From Metabacillus niabensis (GTDB lineage Bacteria > Bacillota > Bacilli > Bacillales > Bacillaceae), in assembly GCF_020524345.1 (NCBI RefSeq), contig NZ_JAIVLH010000022.1, forward strand, positions 36,317 to 100,316: DNA of 64,000 nt, written 5' to 3'. The notes under the pieces are model-generated. The model had not been told where the DNA came from and did not search any database. It was given only the letters and a program-made list of their open reading frames with translations. Made by a program: the position numbers and the translations under genes. Shown here in pieces: positions 8,463 through 16,922 of this stretch; within the stretch, counting starts at the first letter, position 1; each line of letters begins with the position of its first letter.

Positions 8463-9449
8463 GTGAGGGAAACAATGATTCCTATAAAAGATCAGCATAG
8501 CGTGCAAACTGTTCCAGATAAGAAAGCAATCAAGCGGGAAATCAGAAGAAAGAATATTGCAAGTATAGGCAGGAATAAATATTTGTATTTTATGATATTG
8601 CCAGGTCTATTGTATTTCCTTATTTTTAAGTATGTACCAATGGGTGGACTGATCATCGCCTTTCAGGATTACCAGCCGTTTTTAGGGATTTCAGGAAGTC
8701 CTTGGGCCGGTTTTAAACATTTTATTCGATTATTTACAGAACCAACCTTCTTTATGTTGTTAACAAACACATTGTTTTTATTTGCATTAAATTTATTTGT
8801 CTTTTTCCCGATTCCTATCATATTGGCATTAATGTTAAATGAAGTAAGAGGGAAAATCTTCAAAAGCACAATTCAAACTGTTATATATATCCCGCATTTT
8901 ATGTCCTGGGTTATTATTGTATCGATTTCTTACGTCTTCTTAACAGTAGATGGGGGAGTTATTAATGAATTGATTGCTAAAGCAGGCGGCGAAAAAATGG
9001 ATTTCTTAACAGATGGTGCATGGACAAGGACGATTTACATCCTGCAAATTATCTGGAAAGAAATGGGCTGGTCAACCATCATTTATTTGGCGGCCGTGAC
9101 AGCTGTTGACCCACAATTATATGAGGCTGCAAAAATGGATGGCGCCAATCGTCTTCGTCAAATCTGGCATGTTACATTGCCTGCAATTCGTCCGGTTATC
9201 ATTATTCTATTAATCTTAAAAATTGGTCAAACATTAGACTTAGGTTTTGAGCATGTTTACCTTCTTTTAAACTCGCTTAATAGAGAATCAATGGAAATCT
9301 TTGATACGTATGTCTATACGGCTGGACTTAAAAATGGCCAATTAAGCTATAGTACAGCGGTTGGTTTATTTAAAGGCCTTGTGGGACTAATCCTTGTTAT
9401 TGGCGCAAATAAATTAGCGAAGAAATTTGGGGAGGACGGTCTTTACTAA
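8463..9449 (+). CDS. Carbohydrate ABC transporter permease (LplB type)
   Basis: 328-residue permease of the MalF branch, with about six TM helices. The first is YLYFMILPGLLYFLIFKYVP, and the EAA loop is LYEAAKMDGANRLRQIWHVTLP. It pairs with the permease at 7290 and the lipoprotein at 10232 to import pectic/rhamnogalacturonan oligosaccharides (substrate inferred from context). The start is GTG at 8463, eight bases after GAGGGAGG. It heads a plus-strand operon running to 15911: permease, YesL, lipoprotein, GH43, GH105, GH28. Confidence 0.9.
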   Translation: MRETMIPIKDQHSVQTVPDKKAIKREIRRKNIASIGRNKYLYFMILPGLLYFLIFKYVPMGGLIIAFQDYQPFLGISGSPWAGFKHFIRLFTEPTFFMLLTNTLFLFALNLFVFFPIPIILALMLNEVRGKIFKSTIQTVIYIPHFMSWVIIVSISYVFLTVDGGVINELIAKAGGEKMDFLTDGAWTRTIYILQIIWKEMGWSTIIYLAAVTAVDPQLYEAAKMDGANRLRQIWHVTLPAIRPVIIILLILKIGQTLDLGFEHVYLLLNSLNRESMEIFDTYVYTAGLKNGQLSYSTAVGLFKGLVGLILVIGANKLAKKFGEDGLY

Positions 9450-9496
9450 TGGAAGGAATTGATAACGGTATCATTAGGTAGAAAGGAGTGTGAATA

Positions 9497-10120
9497 ATGG
9501 ATAAAATGGCTGAGCGGTTAAATGACATATGTATCCGTATTTTACAGCTGGTATATCTCAATATCTTATGGATCGTATTTACATTGCTGGGCCTTGTTCT
9601 AGCAGGAATCGGTCCAGCCACATTAGCACTGTATACCGTCATAAGGCAGTGGATTCGAGGAAATAGTGATATTCCCATTTTTTTGACATTCTGGAAGGCC
9701 TATCGCTCTTCCTTTAAAGAGGCGTCTGTTATTGGCATGATTTATCTTGTCATCGGCTGGATTTTATATGTTGATCTTTTGTATGTTCAGTCTTTTTACT
9801 TGCGTGCTTTAGTGATCTTTGTCAGCTTTATCTATGTTGTCTCACTTTGTTATGTGTTTCCCATTATGGCCCACTATGACTGGAAAAGCACCATTGTTAA
9901 AATCAAGTGCTCTGTCTTATTTGGGATTTCATATTTACAGTATACATTGATCATGCTTCTTTCATTGGCGTTCATTTATTTTGTTTTCTTTATGAATTCG
10001 GGTGCGCTCGTGTTCTTTGGGTTTAGTATTGGGAATTACGTCATTATGTGGATGGCAAACCAAGTATTTATAAAAGTTGAAAATCAGGCTGTGCTCTTAG
10101 AAAGCGAGAGTCAATCTTAA
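9497..10120 (+). CDS. YesL-like DUF624 membrane protein
   Basis: 207 residues with four to five hydrophobic helices (for example ILQLVYLNILWIVFTLLGLV) and the DUF624 pattern LxxxNxLWxxFTLxGxxxxGxxPAT near the N-terminus. YesL-type proteins are encoded with LplB/LplC-type importers for plant cell-wall oligosaccharides. Their role is unknown, possibly in transporter assembly or sensing. Here it sits between the permease and the solute-binding lipoprotein. A second copy is at 35073 in the arabinoside locus. Confidence 0.85.
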   Translation: MDKMAERLNDICIRILQLVYLNILWIVFTLLGLVLAGIGPATLALYTVIRQWIRGNSDIPIFLTFWKAYRSSFKEASVIGMIYLVIGWILYVDLLYVQSFYLRALVIFVSFIYVVSLCYVFPIMAHYDWKSTIVKIKCSVLFGISYLQYTLIMLLSLAFIYFVFFMNSGALVFFGFSIGNYVIMWMANQVFIKVENQAVLLESESQS

Positions 10121-10231
10121 GACAATTTTAAGGGGGTGGATAAGAAAACAAGCATAGTGTACGGGGATATATCATGCATAATCAAAAAAAGAAAAATAAA
10201 AAGCTCAAAGTCAGAAAGGGGAAAATGGAAG

Positions 10232-11743
10232 ATGAAAAAGAAGCTAGCCAAAATAATTGGGGTAAATGTATTAGTAGCATCACAAATTCTTCTTGCTGCT
10301 TGTTCAAATAATAATGAACAAGCAAGCGGAGATACAGAAAAATATGATCCAGAATCAAAGGTTGAAGTGAATTGGACAGCAATCCTGCATACAGCTTCTC
10401 CACCAACAGATGTCGTGTTAAAAGAGATAGAAGAAGCGACAAATTCGACGATCAATTTTAATTGGGTACCTGATGCATCTAAAGAAGAAAGAATTACAGC
10501 TGCACTCGCCTCCGGAGAATTATCTGACATTGTTTCTTTAACAATGATGACCAATTCTTCTGTAAGGCAATCTTTAAAAACCGGTATGTTTTGGGATGTA
10601 GAAAAGTACTTGGATGATTACGATAATTTGAAACTAATATCTGAAGACATTCGAACAGCTGCATCCATCGATGGAAAATTATATGGAGTACCATTTCAAA
10701 AAGATTTAGCACGTTCCGGACTTTTGCTTCGTAAGGATTGGTTAGATAATTTAGGACTTGAAGTTCCAAAAACATTGGATGAATTATTTGAAGTTGCAAG
10801 AGCATTTACAGAGGATGATCCGGATGGTAATGGAAAAGATGATACAGTCGCTTTCAGTGATCGAAGTGATCTTAGATACAGCAGTTTCAAAACATTAAGC
10901 TCCTACTTTGGAGCACCAAACGGATGGCAAGTTGAAGAAGACGGGACATTTACACCGGAATTTGAGACACAAGCATATAAAGATACAATGAATTATTCGA
11001 GAGATTTATATAAGAATGGCTATTTGGACCAGGATTTCGCCGTAACAGCTAAAACAGATCAACAACAAAAATTTGCACAAGGTAAAGCGGGAATTTATAC
11101 AGGTATGGTTGATATAAAGAACTTAAAAACAATGGCAGAGGGTATTCAAGATGAGATGGAGATTGTACCAGTAAACAAAATTGAAAGCCCTGATGGTGGA
11201 AATCATATCTGGTCGGAAAATAGCGGTGTAGGGGGATTAATGGCGTTCCCTAAATCAGAAGTGAAAACAGAGGCTGAGTTAAAGCGCTTACTGCAATTTA
11301 TTAATGATTTAATTGATGAAGAAGTGTTTATGATGATGACAGGCGGTATTGAAGGAACTCACTATGAAACTGATAGCAATGGCTCGTTTACTATTTTAGA
11401 CAACGATTTATGGCAAAAAGACGTACAACCATTTTCCAGCTCAAGACCAAGTGAGATTACTCACTCACTTGTCGACGCAGACCCTTCTAAACAACTAGTT
11501 AATGAGCTAATTAAAGAAAATGCCGAGTTTGCCGTACTCGATCCTACTGTACCGCTTGATTCAGAAACAGCAAATGAACGCGGAACGGAATTAGAGAAAA
11601 TAATTGTGGATGCAACAATCAAATACATCATGGGTGAAATTGATGAAAAGGCCTTTGATGAGGCAGTTGATAAGTGGAAGAAATCCGGTGGAGATGCAAT
11701 GGCAAAAGAATATGAAGAGGCTTATAAGAAAGCACAAGGTTGA
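10232..11743 (+). CDS. Extracellular oligosaccharide-binding lipoprotein (LplA/YtcQ type)
   Basis: 503-residue ABC solute-binding lipoprotein. The N-terminus is MKKKLAKIIG, then a hydrophobic stretch ending in lipobox LLAAC followed by an acidic linker. The mature part has family features such as GKLYGVPF and LGLEVPKTLDELFEV, and a Ca-binding-like loop DDPDGNGKDD. The frame is open from 10136, but the 10232 start puts the signal sequence at the N-terminus and follows AAAGGGGA. It is probably the specificity component for pectic oligomers imported by the permeases at 7290 and 8463. A strong hairpin follows it, before GH43. Confidence 0.9.
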   Translation: MKKKLAKIIGVNVLVASQILLAACSNNNEQASGDTEKYDPESKVEVNWTAILHTASPPTDVVLKEIEEATNSTINFNWVPDASKEERITAALASGELSDIVSLTMMTNSSVRQSLKTGMFWDVEKYLDDYDNLKLISEDIRTAASIDGKLYGVPFQKDLARSGLLLRKDWLDNLGLEVPKTLDELFEVARAFTEDDPDGNGKDDTVAFSDRSDLRYSSFKTLSSYFGAPNGWQVEEDGTFTPEFETQAYKDTMNYSRDLYKNGYLDQDFAVTAKTDQQQKFAQGKAGIYTGMVDIKNLKTMAEGIQDEMEIVPVNKIESPDGGNHIWSENSGVGGLMAFPKSEVKTEAELKRLLQFINDLIDEEVFMMMTGGIEGTHYETDSNGSFTILDNDLWQKDVQPFSSSRPSEITHSLVDADPSKQLVNELIKENAEFAVLDPTVPLDSETANERGTELEKIIVDATIKYIMGEIDEKAFDEAVDKWKKSGGDAMAKEYEEAYKKAQG

Positions 11744-11761
11744 TGATGAATTGGTAAAGGT

Positions 11762-11799
11762 AAGATTCTTTCTCCCTAATGGGGAAAGAATCTTCTTTT
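11762..11799 (+). terminator. Intra-operon hairpin / partial terminator
   Basis: AAGATTCTTTC...GAAAGAATCTT followed by CTTTT, between the lipoprotein and GH43 genes. Such hairpins often stabilise the binding-protein mRNA and lower downstream expression. Confidence 0.65.
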
Positions 11800-11832
11800 C
11801 TGAATACGTTTCATTAAGAAAGGAGCTTTTTT

Positions 11833-13419
11833 ATGAAGAAAAGGTCGAATATAAAGAATCCGGTCTTGACGGGATTTAATCCTGACCCATGTATAGTTCG
11901 GGTGGAGGAAAACTACTATATCGTTACTTCAACATTTGAATGGTATCCGGGAGTGCCAGTCTATCATTCTAAAGATCTACAAAACTGGGGGCACTTAACC
12001 AATATTTTGAATGGGGATCAAAACTTTACCGGCAATCCGGATTCATGCAGTATTTGGGCCCCTGCTTTAAGTCATCACGATGGTGTATTTTATTTGGTTT
12101 ACACGGACGTAAAAAGAAGTAAGTATCCATTTAAGGATGCACATAATTACTTGATTACAGCAACCGATATCTTGGGTCCTTGGTCAGCGCCTATCCTTTT
12201 AAACAGTGGAAGCTTTGATCCATCTTTATTTCATGATGAGGATGGTCGGAAATGGTTTTTGAATGTTGAGTGGGATTATCGAATTGATGGCAGAAATAAA
12301 TCTGCAGGGATTGTGATGCAGGAGTATTCTCTGGAGGATAAAAAATTGATCGGTCCAATTTATAAAATATTTAATGGGACGTATCTTAGGAAAACAGAAG
12401 CTCCCCATATTTATAAACAGAATGGTTATTACTATTTACTAACTGCTGAAGGTGGCACAGGTAAAACACATGCTGTCACTGTTGCAAGATCTAAAGAACT
12501 GACCGGTCCATATGAGGTTGATCCGCAAAATCCAATGTTAACTTCTGCACATGACGAACATTTACCATTGCAAAAGGCCGGACATGGTAGTTTAGTTTGT
12601 ACACAAACGGGTGAATGGTTTATGGCCCACTTATGCAGCAGACCTGTGAAAGGGAAATACTCCATTTTAGGTCGGGAAACTGCTATTCAGCGTGTGAAAT
12701 GGACAGAAGATGGATGGCTTCGACTTGAAAACGGAGGAAATGAAGCACAAGTAGAAGTCATCGCACCTAATCTTCCTCAACATCCTTTTCCACATGATCA
12801 AAATGAATATGATGATTTTCAACATGAATCATTACATATAACGTGGAATACCATCCGCAAAGCTCCTGATGAATCCTGGTGCTCATTAAAGGAACGAAAA
12901 GGATGCCTGCGATTAAAGGGAGGAGAATCTCTTCACTCCCTGAATGACCAGCATTTAATTGCAAGACGACAGCAGCATTTCTCATGTGAAGTGGAAACAG
13001 ACATTGAATTTGATCCAGAAACATTTCTGCAGATGGCAGGTCTGGTTCTTTATTACAATACTGATAATTATGTTTATTTCTATCTTTCACATGATGAAGA
13101 AAAAGGGAAATGTCTCAATATCATGAGATGTGTGTGGGGAGAGTTTGAACAGTTAGATCTCTGGGTTCCTATAAACGACGCGAAGAGCTGCAAACTCAAA
13201 GCAATTCTACATGATGAGGTAGCAACATTCTTTTATAAGTCTGATGCTAATGATTGGGAAAGAATTGACATTCCAATCAGTATTGCCCACCTTTCAGATG
13301 AGGGGAACGGATTTACAGGGAACTTTGTTGGGGTGTGTGTACAGGATCTTTTGGGGGCAAACATACATGCTGATTTTCATTATTTTAGTTATAAGGAAAA
13401 CAATCAGGAAGAAGGTTGA
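11833..13419 (+). CDS. GH43 beta-xylosidase / alpha-L-arabinofuranosidase
   Basis: 528-residue GH43 enzyme of the XynB subgroup: N-terminal five-bladed propeller plus a C-terminal beta-sandwich (from about residue 330). Catalytic residues visible are Asp in GFNPDPCIVR (general base, near residue 18), Asp in SFDPSLFHDEDGR (pKa modulator), and Glu in KTEAPHIYKQ (general acid). It would release xylose or arabinose side chains from imported oligomers. It has no signal peptide, so it is cytoplasmic. The ribosome site AAGAAAGGAG is well placed. It overlaps no gene and is six bases from GH105. Confidence 0.9.
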   Translation: MKKRSNIKNPVLTGFNPDPCIVRVEENYYIVTSTFEWYPGVPVYHSKDLQNWGHLTNILNGDQNFTGNPDSCSIWAPALSHHDGVFYLVYTDVKRSKYPFKDAHNYLITATDILGPWSAPILLNSGSFDPSLFHDEDGRKWFLNVEWDYRIDGRNKSAGIVMQEYSLEDKKLIGPIYKIFNGTYLRKTEAPHIYKQNGYYYLLTAEGGTGKTHAVTVARSKELTGPYEVDPQNPMLTSAHDEHLPLQKAGHGSLVCTQTGEWFMAHLCSRPVKGKYSILGRETAIQRVKWTEDGWLRLENGGNEAQVEVIAPNLPQHPFPHDQNEYDDFQHESLHITWNTIRKAPDESWCSLKERKGCLRLKGGESLHSLNDQHLIARRQQHFSCEVETDIEFDPETFLQMAGLVLYYNTDNYVYFYLSHDEEKGKCLNIMRCVWGEFEQLDLWVPINDAKSCKLKAILHDEVATFFYKSDANDWERIDIPISIAHLSDEGNGFTGNFVGVCVQDLLGANIHADFHYFSYKENNQEEG

Positions 13420-13425
13420 ATAAAG

Positions 13426-14541
13426 ATGGAAACAAAAACACTTAATTGGTCACAAAGAATGATCGACTCTGTTATTGTCCGAAGACCGCTTTTGTGTGAA
13501 GGTGTTCAAAATGATAAGTGGTCGTATGACTACGGTGTTGTGCTAAAAGGGACAGAGCTTGTCTGGAGGAAAACAGGTGATCAGAAGTATTTTAATTATA
13601 TGAAAAAAAACATGGATGCTTTTGTCCATGAAGAAGGTGATATCCGGGCATACAATATTGAACACTTTAATATTGATCACATAAACAATGGAAAGGTTTT
13701 ACTTACTTTGTTCAAAGAAACGGGAGAAACGAAATACAAAAAGGCAATCGACCTGTTAAGAAAACAGTTGCAATATCATCCCCGTACGTCTGAGGGAGTT
13801 TTTTGGCATAAGAAAGTGTATCCTCATCAAATTTGGCTCGACGGTCTTTATATGGGCTCCCCATTTTACGCTGAGTATGTAAAGGAGTTTGGACAAATAG
13901 AGGAATTTGATGATATAACAAAGCAATTTTTACTTTGTGCGAAAAATACAAAAGATCATGAGACAGGTCTTCTTTTTCACGCCTTTGATGAGAAAAGAAT
14001 ACAGTCATGGTGCAACCCAGTAACAGGCCATTCAAAGAACTTCTGGGGAAGATCAATGGGATGGTTTGTAATGGGACTAGTTGATACACTCACATTCCTT
14101 CCTGTGAATCATAAAGACCGAGGTGCATTACTGGTCTTACTGACAGATGTTTTACTTGCCCTTAAAAATGTGCAAGACAAAGAATCAGGAGTTTGGTATC
14201 AGGTCCTTGATAAGGGGGATCGAAAGGGGAATTATCTTGAGGCTTCAGCTTCATGCATGATTTTATATGCCATTGCAAAGGGAGTAAAGCAAGGGTATCT
14301 AACAAAAGAATGGGAAGAGTTAGCCCATCAGGTTTATGAAGGGATTATAAACGAGTTTATTACAGAAACAAGTGAAGGTTTGGTTAATTTAAATAAAAAC
14401 TGCCAGGTAGCCGGACTGGGTGGGCCAGATAAACGAGATGGAACATTTGAATACTATATTAGTGAGCCGATTATAACAAATGACTTAAAAGGAATTGGAG
14501 CTTTTATTTTAGCAGCCGCAGAAATGGAAAGCATTCAATAG
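13426..14541 (+). CDS. GH105 unsaturated rhamnogalacturonyl hydrolase (YesR/YteR type)
   Basis: 371 residues, the usual size for YesR/YteR. It has the alpha6/alpha6 barrel signature with HQIWLDGLYMGSPFYAEY (catalytic Asp in WLDG) and HSKNFWGRSMGWFVMGLVD. The enzyme cleaves the unsaturated galacturonyl residue from the non-reducing end of rhamnogalacturonan-lyase products. It lacks a signal peptide, consistent with intracellular processing. It is tightly spaced within the GH43-GH105-GH28 segment. Confidence 0.92.
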   Translation: METKTLNWSQRMIDSVIVRRPLLCEGVQNDKWSYDYGVVLKGTELVWRKTGDQKYFNYMKKNMDAFVHEEGDIRAYNIEHFNIDHINNGKVLLTLFKETGETKYKKAIDLLRKQLQYHPRTSEGVFWHKKVYPHQIWLDGLYMGSPFYAEYVKEFGQIEEFDDITKQFLLCAKNTKDHETGLLFHAFDEKRIQSWCNPVTGHSKNFWGRSMGWFVMGLVDTLTFLPVNHKDRGALLVLLTDVLLALKNVQDKESGVWYQVLDKGDRKGNYLEASASCMILYAIAKGVKQGYLTKEWEELAHQVYEGIINEFITETSEGLVNLNKNCQVAGLGGPDKRDGTFEYYISEPIITNDLKGIGAFILAAAEMESIQ

Positions 14542-14558
14542 AGAAAGGAGAGAGAAAA

Positions 14559-15911
14559 ATGATTCCAACAAGTACAACCAGTCTGCATGATGTTACACAA
14601 TATGGTGCGGTAGGGGATGGGAAGACAGTTAATACAAAAATGATTGCCGCGGCTATTCAGGCATGTGAGGATGCTGGAGGAGGAACGGTGTATGTCCCTT
14701 CAGGTCGATTTCTAACAGGTGCTATTATATTAAAAAGTAATATGAATCTATATTTAGAGGCTGGATCTACTCTACTATTTAGTACTGATATAAATGAGTA
14801 TCCAGTTGTCCACTCAAGGTGGGAAGGAGTTAAAAAGGATGTATATGCATCATGTATTTATTCTGAAAATAGTGAAAACATATCTGTAACAGGATATGGG
14901 ACATTGGATGGGAATGGTGCCTTTTGGTGGGATCTTTTTAGAAAAAAGGAAAATAAATACCCGCGTCCAAAGCTAGTAAGCTTTGATTCTTGCAAACATA
15001 TATTAATTTCAGGAGTAAAGATGATTCAGTCTCCTAGCTGGACGGTTAATCCCATATGCTGTGAAGATGTGACAATTCATAATCTAACAATTGTAAATCC
15101 GAGTCATTCACCTAATACTGATGGCATTGACCCGGAATCATGCCGAAATGTTAGAATATCAGATTGCCATATTGATGTTGGTGATGATTGTATTGCAATT
15201 AAAGCGGGAACAGAGGACACCGAAAAACGTGTAGCATGCGAAAATATTACAATTACAAACTGCACGATGATCCATGGACATGGCGGGGTTGTCCTTGGAA
15301 GTGAGATGAGCGGTGATATTCGAAATGTAACAGTAAGTAATTGTATATTCGAGGGAACAGACCGAGGGATTCGTTTGAAATCAAGACGTGGCCGTGGTGG
15401 TGTTGTAGAAGACATTCGAGTTAGTAATATTATAATGAATGGAGTGATTTGTCCGTTTATTGCAAACCTCTATTATTTCTGTGGACCACGTGGTAAAGAA
15501 AAATATGTATGGGATAAAAATCCATATCCTGTAACGGATGAAACTCCTGTTTTTAGAAGAATACATTTCTCAAATATAACGGCAAGAGAAGTAAGTGCGG
15601 CGGCAGGATTTTTATACGGACTGCCTGAGATGTATGTGGAAGATGTGACATTTGATCATGTCACTGTCGATTTGGCTGAAGATGCAGAACCAGGTATGCC
15701 TGCCATGATGTCCGAATTAAAGCCGATGAAACAACGCGGCTTCTTCTGCGGAAACGTCAAAGGTGTTAGTTTTCATAGAGTAACAATTAGTAACCATGAA
15801 GGACCTGCATTTTATGTGGAAAATGGTGAAGACATTGAATTTAATCAATGCAAACAAAAAACAAGCTCAGAAAATTCTATGATTGAGTTGAAAAATGTAA
15901 CTTCCTCTTAG
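14559..15911 (+). CDS. GH28 polygalacturonase family (cytoplasmic, exo-type likely)
   Basis: 450-residue right-handed beta-helix pectinase. The family motifs are all present: NTDGIDPESC, DVGDDCIAIKAG (catalytic Asp pair), GHGGVVLGSEMSG, and RLKSRRGRGG (the RIK-like motif). The N-terminus resembles a Pectate_lyase_3 start (DVTQYGAVGDGKTVNTKMI). With no signal peptide it would act on imported oligogalacturonides, probably from an end. It could also be a rhamnogalacturonan or xylogalacturonan hydrolase of the same family. Last gene of the operon, followed by a terminator. Confidence 0.9.
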   Translation: MIPTSTTSLHDVTQYGAVGDGKTVNTKMIAAAIQACEDAGGGTVYVPSGRFLTGAIILKSNMNLYLEAGSTLLFSTDINEYPVVHSRWEGVKKDVYASCIYSENSENISVTGYGTLDGNGAFWWDLFRKKENKYPRPKLVSFDSCKHILISGVKMIQSPSWTVNPICCEDVTIHNLTIVNPSHSPNTDGIDPESCRNVRISDCHIDVGDDCIAIKAGTEDTEKRVACENITITNCTMIHGHGGVVLGSEMSGDIRNVTVSNCIFEGTDRGIRLKSRRGRGGVVEDIRVSNIIMNGVICPFIANLYYFCGPRGKEKYVWDKNPYPVTDETPVFRRIHFSNITAREVSAAAGFLYGLPEMYVEDVTFDHVTVDLAEDAEPGMPAMMSELKPMKQRGFFCGNVKGVSFHRVTISNHEGPAFYVENGEDIEFNQCKQKTSSENSMIELKNVTSS

Positions 15912-15914
15912 CCA

Positions 15915-15955
15915 AAAAAGACTTTGTTCCTGACAGGACAAAGTCTTTTTAAGTT
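15915..15955. terminator. Bidirectional terminator
   Basis: AAAAAGACTTTGT pairs with ACAAAGTCTTTTT between convergent genes. Confidence 0.8.
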
Positions 15956-15962
15956 TGTCATA

Positions 15963-16748
15963 TTAAAATCCTTGTTGTTTTAACCAATTTCCACATAAAC
16001 TTGTCCATTTTCCCACTACAGGGTCTTCTTCAGCAAGTCCTAAACCATGACGTCCATTGGGAAAGATATGCATTTCAAAGGGGACATTATTTTTACTTAA
16101 TGATTGTGCATAGAGTAAACTATTTTCAACAGGAACTGCACCATCATCAGCTGTGTGCCAGAGAAAAGTGGGTGGTGTATCATCGGTAACATTGTTTTCA
16201 TTGGATAATGAAAGACGCAGTTGCTCTGATGAGTTATTTCCCAGTAAATTTTGAACAGAGCCTTCATGATAATAGTGTGTAAAGGATATAACAGGATAAC
16301 AGACAATGGCAATATTCGGCCTGCAGCTTACCTCATCAATACGATCACTAGATTCGTAGCATCCTTCTAAAAACTGGGTTGAAGCAGTTGATGCTAGATG
16401 TCCACCTGCTGAAAAGCCTAATATCCCAATTTTTTGTTTATCAATGGACCATTCTTCTGCATGATGTCGAACATAGCGAATAGCACGCTGAGCATCCGCT
16501 AATGGAGCTGGATGTCTCGAAGGTGAAACACGGTAGTTTAATACAAATGCAGAGATACCAAAAGTGTTTAACCATTTTGCGACTGGCTCTCCTTCATGAT
16601 GTGCACGACCTTGATAACCTCCACCTGGAAAAATAATGACCGCTCCATGTTTTTCTTTACGATTGATTAGGTACGGAGTAATTGTTGGAATGAAATCATC
16701 TTCAGAACTAAGAAATGGTGCATTTTGAGTCCATAATAAATTTGTCAT
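15963..16748 (-). CDS. Alpha/beta hydrolase esterase (BD-FAE / acetylesterase type)
   Basis: 261-residue esterase. HGAVIIFPGGGYQGRAHHEGE carries the HGGGF-like oxyanion motif, the nucleophile elbow is GFSAGGH, Asp is in HTADDGAVP, and His is in NGRHGLGL. It is similar to carbohydrate acetylesterases of the BD-FAE/AXE group, so it probably removes acetyl esters from imported pectin or xylan fragments. The start is set at 16748 because AAGGAGG lies directly upstream; a longer frame to 16775 lacks a ribosome site. It is transcribed after the pectin methylesterase on the minus strand. Confidence 0.85.
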   Translation of the reverse strand: MTNLLWTQNAPFLSSEDDFIPTITPYLINRKEKHGAVIIFPGGGYQGRAHHEGEPVAKWLNTFGISAFVLNYRVSPSRHPAPLADAQRAIRYVRHHAEEWSIDKQKIGILGFSAGGHLASTASTQFLEGCYESSDRIDEVSCRPNIAIVCYPVISFTHYYHEGSVQNLLGNNSSEQLRLSLSNENNVTDDTPPTFLWHTADDGAVPVENSLLYAQSLSKNNVPFEMHIFPNGRHGLGLAEEDPVVGKWTSLCGNWLKQQGF

Positions 16749-16790
16749 GAAATAAACCTCCTTAAACCTTATCATTTTTTAAACTTAGTT

Positions 16791-16922
16791 TTGGTGTCCA
16801 GCTCCAACGCCTGCCCCTCGGGGTCATAAGCCACTCAGGAATTGAAGACAAAAAACGTCTTCTTCTATTCCTGAACGTCTTATGCCTGTCGGGGATGATC
16901 AAGGCGCTTGCGCATTTCTTTT
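16791..16922. repeat. Interspersed palindromic repeat, family A copy 1
   Basis: ~130-bp imperfect palindrome beginning GGTGTCCAGCTCCAACGCC and ending GGCGCTTGCGCATTTCTT. Inner arms are CAGGAAT/ATTCCTG and ATAAG/CTTAT. It is nearly the same as copies at 19043 and 23367. It overlaps the last codons and stop of the pectin methylesterase gene. Confidence 0.85.

Noticed and set aside
10173..10310. Lys-rich ORF beginning MHNQKKKNKK
   Set aside because: It runs into the lipoprotein gene in another frame and has low-complexity composition; only a weak ribosome site.
10117..10554. 145-codon minus-strand ORF opposite the lipoprotein gene
   Set aside because: Antisense shadow of a well-supported gene, with no ribosome site.
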